DNA of 48,853 nucleotides, taken from Actinomycetes bacterium (lineage in GTDB: Bacteria; Actinomycetota; Acidimicrobiia; Acidimicrobiales; Poriferisodalaceae). The stretch's first letter is position 1. Every line of letters begins with the position of its first letter. Made by a program: the position numbers and the translations under genes. This document shows, in pieces, positions 17,447 to 25,980 of the stretch. Location: positions 1 to 48,853 of the forward strand of contig JAAETH010000289.1 in NCBI GenBank assembly GCA_024228575.1, written 5' to 3'. Under the pieces are notes generated by a model. The model made no database searches. It was not told the DNA's origin and saw only the letters and a list, made by a program, of their open reading frames with translations.

Positions 17447-18196
17447 TTGCCAGTACTGACGCGCACCGAGGGCCCAATCTGCATCATCACACTCGACCGC
17501 GAGGCCAAACGAAACGCAATCAATGCCGAGATGACCGAGTCGATCGATGCAGCGCTGAACGAGTTCGAGGACGACGACACCCTGCGCGTAGCCATCGTCA
17601 CCGGTGGACCCAACGTGTTTTGCGCCGGCACCGACATCGCCGAGGGTTCTGGCACGCCAACCAAACGTGGAGGGCTCTACGGCATCATCGAACGACATGC
17701 ATCCAAGCCGGTCATCGCCGCCGTTGAAGGCATGGCACTCGGCGGCGGATTTGAGATCGCCCTCTCGTGTGACCTGATAGTGGCAGCGTCGGACGCCCGC
17801 TTTGGTTTGCCCGAGGTCAGAAGGGGTCTGGTCGCCACCAGCTCCGGGATGTTTCGTGCGCCCCGGGCCCTCCCTTTGAACGTGGCCAGAGAACTGCTGC
17901 TGACCGGCGATCCCATCGACGCCGAACGCGCCGAAGGTCTTGGCCTGGTCAACCGACTCGCCGAGCCGGGCGGGGCTGTCGATGCCGCGATCGAACTGGC
18001 CGAGCGGATCATCCTGAACGCCCCGACCTCCATCGGTCAGACCCTCGGGGTGATCGACGCCATCTACACCGATGCCGACGGGAAGGGTTGGGATGCCACC
18101 CGCTCGGCGCTCAAGGTCATCGTCGCAAGCGAGGATCGACACGAAGGCGTGAAGGCCTTCTTCGAGAAGCGGGTGCCGATCTGGCCGGGCAGGTGA
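17447..18196 (+). CDS. Enoyl-CoA hydratase/isomerase (crotonase), both catalytic Glu present
   Basis: 249 residues. The oxyanion hole lies in FCAGTDIAEG and ALGGGFEIALSCD. Glu103 and Glu123 (FGLPEVRRG) occupy the two catalytic positions of enoyl-CoA hydratase, so it is likely a true hydratase adding water to trans-2-enoyl-CoA. The start must be TTG 17447: it has AGGAG eight bases upstream and there is no nearby ATG or GTG before the conserved strand. It is the third gene of the 15853-18196 cluster and convergent with the OsmC gene, whose stop is 19 bases away. Confidence 0.88.
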   Translation: MPVLTRTEGPICIITLDREAKRNAINAEMTESIDAALNEFEDDDTLRVAIVTGGPNVFCAGTDIAEGSGTPTKRGGLYGIIERHASKPVIAAVEGMALGGGFEIALSCDLIVAASDARFGLPEVRRGLVATSSGMFRAPRALPLNVARELLLTGDPIDAERAEGLGLVNRLAEPGGAVDAAIELAERIILNAPTSIGQTLGVIDAIYTDADGKGWDATRSALKVIVASEDRHEGVKAFFEKRVPIWPGR

Positions 18197-18215
18197 GCCG
18201 TGCGGCTCGACCAGC

Positions 18216-18629
18216 TCAGGTCTCGTGGAGCAGTTCGACCTCGAACGTGATCTCGGCTTTCAGGCTGCTGGCGACCGAACAGTACTTGTTCATGGCCAGG
18301 TCGACGAAGCGCAATGCGTGGTTCTCGCTGAGCCCGGGCGCATCGATGACGTGTCGGGCCCTGATGTTCGTGTAGTACGAGGGGGTGACCTCGGCCCGGT
18401 CACCCTCCAGCTCGATGTGGTAGCCGACAACCTCGAGGCGACGTTTGCGGATCATTTCGACCACGTCGAATGCAGCACATGCACCGAGTGCGTTCAACAA
18501 GAGCTCCATCGGGTTCATGCCCGTCTTGGAGGTCTGTTCGCCATCGATCATGACCTGCATGCCATCGGGGGTCTTCCCGACGAAACGTTTGCCAACGAGA
18601 TGGTGGACGGTTGTCGACTTGGTGCTCAC
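18216..18629 (-). CDS. OsmC/Ohr-family protein
   Basis: 137 residues. The two redox cysteines of the family are present: Cys51 in NALGACAAFDVVEM and Cys117 in AMNKYCSVASSL. Family members reduce organic hydroperoxides or act as osmotically induced thiol peroxidases; this one is nearer to the YhfA/OsmC-like group than to Ohr, by feel. GTG 18629 gives a normal-length protein; no strong ribosome site helps. It lies 113 bases downstream of the Baeyer-Villiger monooxygenase gene on the same strand. Confidence 0.85.
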   Translation of the reverse strand: MSTKSTTVHHLVGKRFVGKTPDGMQVMIDGEQTSKTGMNPMELLLNALGACAAFDVVEMIRKRRLEVVGYHIELEGDRAEVTPSYYTNIRARHVIDAPGLSENHALRFVDLAMNKYCSVASSLKAEITFEVELLHET

Positions 18630-18742
18630 GGGAACAATCCAACCTTCTTCGAGCGTCAGAACCAACACCGACCGGATCGGCGATCCACATGCCGATCGGG
18701 ATTGTCGCCGAGCACCAGCTTGTCGCGCGACTCTGCCCCCCT

Positions 18743-20359
18743 CTAGCGGCAGCTGATACCTCGGTATCCGTCCTCGGCAACCGAGGTCAAGATCTGGAGG
18801 TATCGCGGTGCGCCACCGTTGTAGACGACATGGCGGATACCTTCCTCGTGGCCTTCGACATTCGAGTTGTAGCCGGTAAACCAGCCACGAGCCTTGCGAA
18901 GCAACACCATCTGATACAGGCCGGCGATGTATTGAGTCCACTCGGCTTCGGCCTCGGCATCGGCCTCGAACCGGGTGATCTCGTTGGCCCTGACGTGCTC
19001 GACCAGACCGGTCGCCCAATCGACGCTGTTCTCGATGGCGCGAGGGAAGTTGCTGGTCGACGAGGCACTCTGAGGACCCGCGACCATGATCAGGTTTGGG
19101 AAACCGTGCACCATCGCACCCAGGTACGTCTTGGGTCCGTCGCTCCACCTCGTGCCCAACCCCTCACCATCGACACCCCGGATGTCGATCCGGTCGTAGG
19201 CCCCCGTGACCGCATCAAATCCGGTGGCGTAGACGATGAGGTCGAACTCGTAGTGCTGATCGGTCGTCTGGATGCCGCTGGGCGTGATGCGCTCTATCGG
19301 TGTCTCGCTGATATCGACGAGCCGCACGTTGTCGCGGTTGTAGGCCTCGAAGTAGTTGGTCTCCAGCGGCACCCGCTGGATGCCGAAGCCGTGATCGCGA
19401 GGGATCAGCTTCTCGGCCACAACCGGGTCGTGCACCCGCTGACGGATGCGATCGGCGATGTACTCGGAGAACTCGGCGTTGGCCTTCTCGTCGACGAAGA
19501 TCTCCACGAAGTTCTGCAACCAGATTCCGAACCCCGGTTCGTCGTAGAGCCGGTCCCACATCTCGAGACGCTCCTGGCGCGACACATTCCAGAACCCGCG
19601 TCGGTCCGGTTCGTGTTCGAAACCTCCGGGTGTACGGGCACACGTGGCGAAGATCTCGTCGTAGCGTGACCTGATCTCGGTCATCTCTTCAACGGAGATC
19701 GGTGAGTTGTTGAGTGGTGCACTCCAGTTGGGTCGACGCTGGAAGACGGTCAGCTCGGCCACCTTGTCCGCGATCTCGCCGATGACCTGGATGCCCGTGG
19801 CTCCCGTTCCGACGACGGCGACCTTCCTTCCCTCGAGAGGCACAGGATCCACCGGCCAAAAGAAGGTGTGATACGCCTCGCCCTCGAACGAGTCGACTCC
19901 CTCGATCCGAGGCATCGTCGGCGCCGACAACAACCCGACGGTCGTGATGATGAACCGCGACGTCACCACATCGCCGCCCTTCACCGAGATCTGCCAAAGA
20001 CGAGCGTCCTCGTCCCAGTGCATCGCTTCGACCAGGCAATCGAACCTCATGTGCCTGCGCAGGTCGAACTTGTCGGCGACGAAGTTCAGGTAGGCGAGGT
20101 TCTCGGGTTGGGATGAGTAGCGCTCCTTCCAGTGCCACTCGTCGAGCAGCGCTTGTGAAAACGAGTAGCCATAGGTGTAGCTCTCGGAATCGAACCGCGA
20201 ACCCGGATACCGGTTCCTGAACCAGGTTCCGCCAAGGTCGGATTCGCCCTCCAGCAACACCGCGTCGAAACCCACATCGGTCAGCCTCTTGATCTCGTAG
20301 ATGCCGCCGACGCCAGCGCCGATGACGACAACTTCAAAGTGTTCGACATCCGTCTTCAT
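18743..20359 (-). CDS. Baeyer-Villiger flavin monooxygenase
   Basis: 538 residues. The FAD-binding GAGVGG (14-19) and NADPH-binding GTGATG (184-189) flank the Baeyer-Villiger fingerprint FEGEAYHTFFWP (158-169), which fits FxGxxxHxxxW exactly. Such enzymes insert oxygen next to a ketone to give esters or lactones, for example from cyclic ketones or steroids. The C-terminal part (GPQSASSTSNFPRAIENSVDW) is typical of cyclohexanone and phenylacetone monooxygenase relatives. ATG 20359 gives the usual compact N-terminus. It is divergent from the ABM-fold gene at 20494. Confidence 0.92.
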   Translation of the reverse strand: MKTDVEHFEVVVIGAGVGGIYEIKRLTDVGFDAVLLEGESDLGGTWFRNRYPGSRFDSESYTYGYSFSQALLDEWHWKERYSSQPENLAYLNFVADKFDLRRHMRFDCLVEAMHWDEDARLWQISVKGGDVVTSRFIITTVGLLSAPTMPRIEGVDSFEGEAYHTFFWPVDPVPLEGRKVAVVGTGATGIQVIGEIADKVAELTVFQRRPNWSAPLNNSPISVEEMTEIRSRYDEIFATCARTPGGFEHEPDRRGFWNVSRQERLEMWDRLYDEPGFGIWLQNFVEIFVDEKANAEFSEYIADRIRQRVHDPVVAEKLIPRDHGFGIQRVPLETNYFEAYNRDNVRLVDISETPIERITPSGIQTTDQHYEFDLIVYATGFDAVTGAYDRIDIRGVDGEGLGTRWSDGPKTYLGAMVHGFPNLIMVAGPQSASSTSNFPRAIENSVDWATGLVEHVRANEITRFEADAEAEAEWTQYIAGLYQMVLLRKARGWFTGYNSNVEGHEEGIRHVVYNGGAPRYLQILTSVAEDGYRGISCR

Positions 20360-20493
20360 TCCAGCCACACCCCGATTGTGGATCACAGACCCACCGAGAC
20401 CCAACCCGGCGACAGGTTGTGTCAGGCGAGGATCTTGCGCGCAATGCTCGGATGATCGAGAACAACGGTCCGTCACCTGCCACCCTTGATCCC

Positions 20494-21327
20494 ATGGAGA
20501 CCGATGCACCTACCGTTGTGGTCACCCGTCGAGCAAGAAGGGGCTTCGATGCCGACGCCGGCCGCTGGCTCGACACCCTGACCGATGCCGCTGCCCGCTT
20601 CCCCGGGTTCGTCGGCGCCGACACACAACCGCCGGGCGAGGCCCATCCAGATACCTGGGTGACGACATATCGGTTCGACACACTCGAACATCTGTCGGCC
20701 TGGACCGATTCCTCAGAGCGACACAAGCTGGTGGATCGGGGCTCTCGATACATCGACGGTCCCGGTGTCGAGCAACGAATCGCCATACCCCGCCATCAGG
20801 TCGGTACCGCTACGGCGATCGTTTCCAAGACGCTGAAGCCAGGCGCCCTCGGCGACTATCGGCGCGGGCAGGCCGAGATCGGGGCCGCGATGAGTAGGTT
20901 CCCCGGATTCACCGGTTGGCAGGTCGCCGAGCCCGTCCCCGGCGTCCAGAACGAACACGTCACCACCTTCACCTTCGACACCCGCGAGAACCTGGACGCA
21001 TGGCTCAACTCCGACGAGCGTGAGGATGTGCTGGAGATGATCCAGTCGCTCGTCGTCGGCGACATGAAGCTCAGTGTTGTTGGCGGCTTCGCCGGATGGT
21101 TCGACGGTGGCGAGGCCGAGCCGCCTCGTTGGAAGCAGGCAGTGACGATCCTGATCGCCCTGTTCCCCACCGTTGTTGTCCTGTCGTATATCCAGGATGC
21201 GATCGCTCCGAACGCTCCACGAATCCCAGCGATATTTGTCTCAAACGTCGTCGGCATCATCGCCTTGACGTGGTTGCTGGTGCCACCGTTGACCCGCCTG
21301 CTCAAGCCGTGGCTCACGCCCAAATAG
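20494..21327 (+). CDS. Double ABM-fold protein with two C-terminal membrane helices
   Basis: 277 residues. Two similar antibiotic-biosynthesis-monooxygenase-like (ferredoxin-fold) halves cover about 5-100 and 105-200; each has a PGF motif (ARFPGFVGAD, SRFPGFTGWQ) and a WVTTYRFDT/HVTTFTFDT strand followed by LxAWxxSxER. Then come two hydrophobic helices (about 218-242 and 248-272). It may be a membrane-anchored ligand-binding or oxygenase protein; no substrate can be named. ATG 20494 is chosen at the start of the domain; an ATG at 20452 is possible. The GAPDH gene begins 21 bases after its stop. Confidence 0.8.
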   Translation: METDAPTVVVTRRARRGFDADAGRWLDTLTDAAARFPGFVGADTQPPGEAHPDTWVTTYRFDTLEHLSAWTDSSERHKLVDRGSRYIDGPGVEQRIAIPRHQVGTATAIVSKTLKPGALGDYRRGQAEIGAAMSRFPGFTGWQVAEPVPGVQNEHVTTFTFDTRENLDAWLNSDEREDVLEMIQSLVVGDMKLSVVGGFAGWFDGGEAEPPRWKQAVTILIALFPTVVVLSYIQDAIAPNAPRIPAIFVSNVVGIIALTWLLVPPLTRLLKPWLTPK

Positions 21328-21348
21328 CCCGGGCGCGAAGATGGGACC

Positions 21349-22380
21349 GTGACGACATCAACACCCACCCCCGTACACATCGGGATCAATGGCTTCGGAC
21401 GCATGGGACGGTTGGCAGTGCGCGCCCTGCGCTCGAAGCCCGGACTGCAGCTGACGCACGTCAACGATCCACATTCCGATGCTGCAACCTCGGCCCACCT
21501 GCTCGAGTTCGACACGGTCCACGGCCGCTTCGACGCAGCCATCGAAGTGGATGGGAACCGGTTCCGGCTAGACGATTCGTGGGTCTCCCACTCGTCTCAC
21601 GACGCGCCGGGTGTTGTCGCATGGAACGACTACGGCGTCGACATCGTGCTCGAGTGTTCTGGCAGATTCCGCACAACGGAATTGCTCGAGCCGTACTTCG
21701 ACCGCGACGTCCGCAAGGTGGTGGTGTCGGCACCTGTGAAGAGCGAGGGTGTCCTCAATGTCGTCATGGGCTGCAACGACCACCTGTACGACGAGGCGAT
21801 CCATCACATCGTGACCGCCGCTTCGTGCACCACGAACTGCCTCGCTCCGGTGGTCAAGGTCCTGCACGAGGGCATCGGGATCGAGCGAGGTGTCATCACC
21901 ACCATCCACGACGCCACCAACACACAGGTTGTCGTCGATGCACCCCACAAGGACCTGCGGCGAGCCCGCTCGGCCCTCAACTCGTTGATCCCGACCTCCA
22001 CCGGGTCGGCGACGGCCATCACGATGATCTACCCGGAGCTCGCAGGTCGCCTCGACGGGATGGCGGTACGGGTTCCCCTGCTGAACGCCTCGTTGACCGA
22101 CTCGGTGTTCACATTGTCGCGAGCTGTCACCGCCGACGAGGTCAACGGGCTGCTGCGCTCGGCTGCCGAAGGTGGCTTGAAGGGCATCCTCGGGTTCGAG
22201 GATCGCCCGCTGGTATCGGCCGACTTCACCAACGACACGCGCTCTGGCATCGTCGACGGCCCTTCGACGATGGTGGTCGACGACACGATGGTCAAGATCC
22301 TGACCTGGTACGACAACGAATACGGCTACGCGTTCCGCCTCGCCGACCTCGCAGCCAAGGTTGCGGGGCTTCTGACCTAG
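21349..22380 (+). CDS. Glyceraldehyde-3-phosphate dehydrogenase, possibly ArsJ-associated type
   Basis: 343 residues. [11 protein letters not shown] (NAD site), the NAD-preferring Asp40 (VND) and the catalytic Cys160 in ASCTTNC with His187 are all present. The segments [40 protein letters not shown] and [10 protein letters not shown] recall the arsenate-resistance GAPDH that pairs with ArsJ, rather than the main glycolytic enzyme; this is from memory and unverified. No arsJ or arsR is within the window. GTG 21349 is the start. The gene is followed by a large hairpin that ends both this and the convergent acyl-CoA dehydrogenase transcript. Confidence 0.85.
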   Translation: MTTSTPTPVHIGINGFGRMGRLAVRALRSKPGLQLTHVNDPHSDAATSAHLLEFDTVHGRFDAAIEVDGNRFRLDDSWVSHSSHDAPGVVAWNDYGVDIVLECSGRFRTTELLEPYFDRDVRKVVVSAPVKSEGVLNVVMGCNDHLYDEAIHHIVTAASCTTNCLAPVVKVLHEGIGIERGVITTIHDATNTQVVVDAPHKDLRRARSALNSLIPTSTGSATAITMIYPELAGRLDGMAVRVPLLNASLTDSVFTLSRAVTADEVNGLLRSAAEGGLKGILGFEDRPLVSADFTNDTRSGIVDGPSTMVVDDTMVKILTWYDNEYGYAFRLADLAAKVAGLLT

Positions 22381-22387
22381 CAGAGCG

Positions 22388-22437
22388 GATCTGGGTGCTC
22401 CGAACTCTCACGCGTGAGAGCTTGCGGCACCCAGATC
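22388..22437. terminator. Large two-part hairpin between convergent genes
   Basis: GATCTGGGTGC (22388-22398) pairs perfectly with GCACCCAGATC (22427-22437). Inside it lies the 16-base perfect palindrome CTCTCACGCGTGAGAG (22405-22420), so the structure is an 11-bp outer stem and an 8-bp inner one separated by mismatched bulges. It stands between the GAPDH stop (22380) and the dehydrogenase stop (22458), suiting a bidirectional terminator. There is no T-run. Confidence 0.7.
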
Positions 22438-22457
22438 GGAGGAAGGTTGCCGGTCGT

Positions 22458-23507
22458 TCAGATGAGGGCCGCCGATCCGCCGGTGATGGCCGGATACAGG
22501 CCGTCTGCACCCTGAGCGGCTACCGCCTCGCCAACCCATTTGGCCCATTCGGTCGTGCCGCCGTATTCGGTGCGCCAGCTCCACAGGCGACGGCTGTAGT
22601 GGTGCAGCGGGTACTCCTGTGTCATGCCCATGGCGCCGTGAGCCTGGTGGCACGCCTTCGTGGCCCTGGTTGCGGCCTGGTTGGTGTTCAGCTTCGCCGC
22701 GGCGATCTCGAAGCCGGCCTCACCACGAGACGCTGCGGCGCCAGCAGCTTCGGCAGCCATACGTGCAAGGGCTGCGTCCTGAGCTGCCCACACCAGGTGC
22801 TGCTGCACGGCCTGGAACCGTGCGACCGGTCGCCCGAACTGTTCTCGTTCGTTCGTGTAGCTGACCGTCAGCTGGCTCATCTTCTCGATCGCCCCACCCA
22901 TCAGGGCGACACGGCTGAGCGCTCCACGGAACCTCAGTGCCCTGGAGTCGACCCCGACCGGAGCATCCACGACGTCGGCGGGCGCACCGTCGAACGTGAG
23001 GGTGTCGCGAGGTTCGCCGGCCAACGACATCTTGGTCTCGACGACAGCAGCCTCGACCGGGATGGACGCGACGACACCACCACAAACGACAGCGAGCCGC
23101 TCGGCACCGCGCCCCCAGGGGACCATCTCGACGCTGCCGGTCACGGTTCCGTCGTCGGCGACCTTCAAGGTGTCGCGGGCGGTGCCGGGAGCCACCGTGA
23201 CAATTCCCTCCGGCAACTCGAGCCCGGCTGAGGCCAACAACCAGCCCCCCAAGATGCCGTTCTCGGCGGCCGGAATCGGAGCCGCGTGGTACCCGGCCAG
23301 CCGCAGCACCTCGAGGGCATCCTCGAGTGTTCCGCCAGAACCTCCTGCTTCCTCGGGCAACGAGATCCACGCGAAACCGGTCTCGGTGAAGGCCTCCCAG
23401 ATCTCTGGTGCTCCCCCGCCCTCTTCGGCAGCCTGCACCGCGTCGTGGGTGCAGAGCCGGCCGAACAAGCGATCGGCAGTTTCGGTGATGAGTGCGTCGA
23501 CGGTCAT
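22458..23507 (-). CDS. Acyl-CoA dehydrogenase, smaller subunit
   Basis: 349 residues of the acyl-CoA dehydrogenase fold: an N-terminal helical domain (WEAFTETGFAWISLPEEAGGSGG), a weakly conserved middle barrel, and a C-terminal domain with REQFGRPVARFQAVQQHLV and CHQAHGAMGMTQEYPLHHYSRR. It is shorter than ordinary family members. ATG 23507 overlaps the stop of the upstream gene by four bases (ATGA), so the two are translated together. Such adjacent pairs form heterotetramers in actinobacterial steroid side-chain degradation, with one subunit lacking part of the flavin site; the same is inferred here. The substrate is unknown. Confidence 0.85.
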   Translation of the reverse strand: MTVDALITETADRLFGRLCTHDAVQAAEEGGGAPEIWEAFTETGFAWISLPEEAGGSGGTLEDALEVLRLAGYHAAPIPAAENGILGGWLLASAGLELPEGIVTVAPGTARDTLKVADDGTVTGSVEMVPWGRGAERLAVVCGGVVASIPVEAAVVETKMSLAGEPRDTLTFDGAPADVVDAPVGVDSRALRFRGALSRVALMGGAIEKMSQLTVSYTNEREQFGRPVARFQAVQQHLVWAAQDAALARMAAEAAGAAASRGEAGFEIAAAKLNTNQAATRATKACHQAHGAMGMTQEYPLHHYSRRLWSWRTEYGGTTEWAKWVGEAVAAQGADGLYPAITGGSAALI

Positions 23508-24661
23508 ACCGGCAACCCCTGAAGTCCCTTGCTTGCGACCGACCGCAGTATCTCGATCGTGCCGCCACGAATCGTGTTGCCGGGCCCGGTCAACACACAC
23601 TGGGACAACAGCTGCTCGAAGAGTGATTCCGATTCGAGGGACAACTCGGTGTCGACCAGCTCGACCAGCTTCTCGATGGTCTCGAGTTCGAAACGTGTTG
23701 CCATCTCCTTGACGAGGGATGACTCGATCGAAGGTGCGTGACCCGAATCGATCAGCCGCGCCACCGAAAGCGACAGGTTGCGGATCCCCCACCACCTGGC
23801 AGCCAACTCGCCAAGCAGCTCGATCGTGCGCTCGCCCATCGCCGTTCCTTCGGCCTCGCGCAACAACTGCTCGACCGTCGAGAACACCGACAGCCACCGG
23901 TCGGGGCCACCACGCTCGTAGGCCATCTCGGTCGTGTTCTGGTTCCAGCCCATACCGGGCACACCGACCACGTTCTCGTCGGGCACGAACACATCGGTGA
24001 ACGACACCTCGTTGAAGTGATGTTCTCCGTTCAGGAAGGGAATGGGCCCCAGTTCGAGCCCGGGAGTGTCGTGGATGTCGATCAGGAATTGGCTGAGCCC
24101 TTCGCGCTTGTTGCCACCAGATTCGAGGGGCTGGGTACGCAGCAGGCAGATGAACCAATCGTTCTGGTGGGCGTTGCTGGTCCAGATCTTGGTGCCGTTG
24201 ACGATCCAGCCGCCCTGATCGCGTTCGGCTCTGGTCGTGACCGACGCCAGATCCGAGCCACTGTCGGGTTCACTCATGCCGATCGAGAACCCGAGTTCAC
24301 CCGCACAGATCTTGGGCAGGAACCTGGTCTTCTGCTCGTCGGACCCGAACTTGTTGATGATGTTGCCGGTCTGACGATCGGCAACCCAGTGATATGCGAC
24401 CGGCGCACCCCAACGCAACATCTCCTCGACCACAACAAAGCGGTCGACGGCAGTGCGGTCGTGACCACCCCACTCCTTCGGCAGCGACATGCCCACCCAT
24501 CCCCGATCGGCCATCTTTTTGGAGAACGCCCTGTCGCTCGCAGCAGACATGCCCAAGCCGGGCATGTATGACCCGGGCGGAAGCTCTGCTGCCAAGAAGT
24601 CGCGGACGTCGGACTGGAGAGCCAGCTCGTCATCGGTCAGTTCTGTCGGTGTGAAGCGCAT
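23504..24661 (-). CDS. Acyl-CoA dehydrogenase, larger subunit
   Basis: 385 residues. The N-terminal domain (GWVGMSLPKEWGGHDRTAVD), the flavin segment IGMSEPDSGSDLASVTTRA, and WIVNGTKIWTSNAHQND are all clear, and the C-terminus IRGGTIEILRSVASKGLQGLPV (residues near the end) has the GGTxE motif with the candidate catalytic Glu. It oxidises an acyl-CoA to the 2-enoyl-CoA. It is coupled by a four-base overlap to the smaller subunit downstream, and starts 47 bases after the beta-lactamase-like gene stop. The pair probably works as an alpha2beta2 complex; this is inferred from gene order, not shown. Confidence 0.9.
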   Translation of the reverse strand: MRFTPTELTDDELALQSDVRDFLAAELPPGSYMPGLGMSAASDRAFSKKMADRGWVGMSLPKEWGGHDRTAVDRFVVVEEMLRWGAPVAYHWVADRQTGNIINKFGSDEQKTRFLPKICAGELGFSIGMSEPDSGSDLASVTTRAERDQGGWIVNGTKIWTSNAHQNDWFICLLRTQPLESGGNKREGLSQFLIDIHDTPGLELGPIPFLNGEHHFNEVSFTDVFVPDENVVGVPGMGWNQNTTEMAYERGGPDRWLSVFSTVEQLLREAEGTAMGERTIELLGELAARWWGIRNLSLSVARLIDSGHAPSIESSLVKEMATRFELETIEKLVELVDTELSLESESLFEQLLSQCVLTGPGNTIRGGTIEILRSVASKGLQGLPV

Positions 24662-24708
24662 CGACGCAGAGCGTAATTCCGGTTCGGCTCCACATCCGAA
24701 ACGTCAGC

Positions 24709-25878
24709 TCACCGGTGGCCGCCCACCGAGTACGCAGAGCGCTCGACCTCGTAGAACAGATCGAGTGCCGGCCGGTCCGCGAAGGGCAGGATCTGGGACA
24801 TGAAGACACCGCCGATGCCGTGACTGCGATCGATCCAGAAGAAGCTGTTGGCCAGGCCGGCCCACATGAGAGTGCCTTCTGAGCGGCCCGTGGGGGCGGC
24901 GGTCTCGTTGACCTGGAAGGTCAGCCCCCACGACTTGGGTTCGCCGGGGAAGAACTCAGCCTCGTTCGACAGTCGATTCGACGAAGGGACGAGCCGCGTG
25001 ACCCTCAGATCGCCGATGTGGTTGCGGGCCATCGTTCCCACGGTCTCGGCCTCGAGCACCCGCATACCGTCGAGTTCGCCGTCGTTCAGGATCATTCGTA
25101 CGAACCTGGCGTAGTCGGCACCGGTCCCCAGCAGATCGCCACCCCCTGCCTCGAAGTCCCGCTGTTCAGGGGTGACCGTGTGTATGGGAATCAGCGAACC
25201 ATCGGCCTGGCGGGCGTGTACCGACGCCCGTCGCTCGTTCATGGACGGCGTCGGCGTGAAGCGGGTATCGGCCATGCCCAGCGGTCCGGTCACGTGTTCT
25301 TCGAAATACGCGCCCAGCGTCGCTCCGCTGATTCGTTCGATCATCCGACCCACCCAGTCGATGCCGATGCCGTACTGCCACCTCGTCCCCGGGTCGAACA
25401 TCAGCGGTGTGTCGAGCGCGGCCAAGCGCCGGGTGCCGAGCCGTGGAGTATCCGTTGCTGTGTACCAGCGGTCGAGGTTCCGGTCCCAGATGTCGTACCC
25501 ATAACCAGATGTGTGTGTCAGCAGCTGGCGGAGGGTCGGTTCGGTTGTGGCGCGGCGCAGTACCGGTTCGCCGTCAGGACCGAATCCGACGAGTACCGTC
25601 GCCGGTCCCATCTCGTCGCACACCGAGCTGGCTGTTGCGTCGAGATCGAGCGCGCCACGCTCGACCAGCTGCATCGCCGCCACACCCGTGATCGCCTTCG
25701 TCATCGAGTGGATGGAGCAGACGGTGTCGGGCGTCATCGCAGCGTCCGACCCGACCGTACGCACGCCGGCAGCACCCTCGTAGAGCGGGCCATCGCTACC
25801 GACCACATGGGCAGAAACACCCGGGACGGCACCCGAGTCGACCCCACGCTCGAGAACCCGATCGATCAGCTCGTCCAT
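24709..25878 (-). CDS. Class C beta-lactamase-like serine hydrolase/esterase
   Basis: 389 residues. SMTK (Ser58 and Lys61) is the catalytic SxxK motif; the tyrosine motif region reads RWQYGIGID, where Tyr-x-Asn is replaced by Tyr-Gly-Ile. LLTHTSGYGYDI and PLGMADTRF are family markers. Members of this group are usually esterases or amidases rather than true beta-lactamases. No signal peptide is visible, so it should act in the cytoplasm. ATG 25878 has GGAGGG about six bases upstream. The acyl-CoA dehydrogenase genes follow on the same strand, so it may release an acid that is then oxidised. Divergent from the propeller gene. Confidence 0.87.
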   Translation of the reverse strand: MDELIDRVLERGVDSGAVPGVSAHVVGSDGPLYEGAAGVRTVGSDAAMTPDTVCSIHSMTKAITGVAAMQLVERGALDLDATASSVCDEMGPATVLVGFGPDGEPVLRRATTEPTLRQLLTHTSGYGYDIWDRNLDRWYTATDTPRLGTRRLAALDTPLMFDPGTRWQYGIGIDWVGRMIERISGATLGAYFEEHVTGPLGMADTRFTPTPSMNERRASVHARQADGSLIPIHTVTPEQRDFEAGGGDLLGTGADYARFVRMILNDGELDGMRVLEAETVGTMARNHIGDLRVTRLVPSSNRLSNEAEFFPGEPKSWGLTFQVNETAAPTGRSEGTLMWAGLANSFFWIDRSHGIGGVFMSQILPFADRPALDLFYEVERSAYSVGGHR

Positions 25879-25980
25879 ACGGTGCCCTCCCAGACCCACA
25901 CACAGACTACGTAGTGCGCCATTTCGGCGGCGATCGACCTGGATGGCACTCTGTCCGCAACACGAAACGGGGAGCACCAG

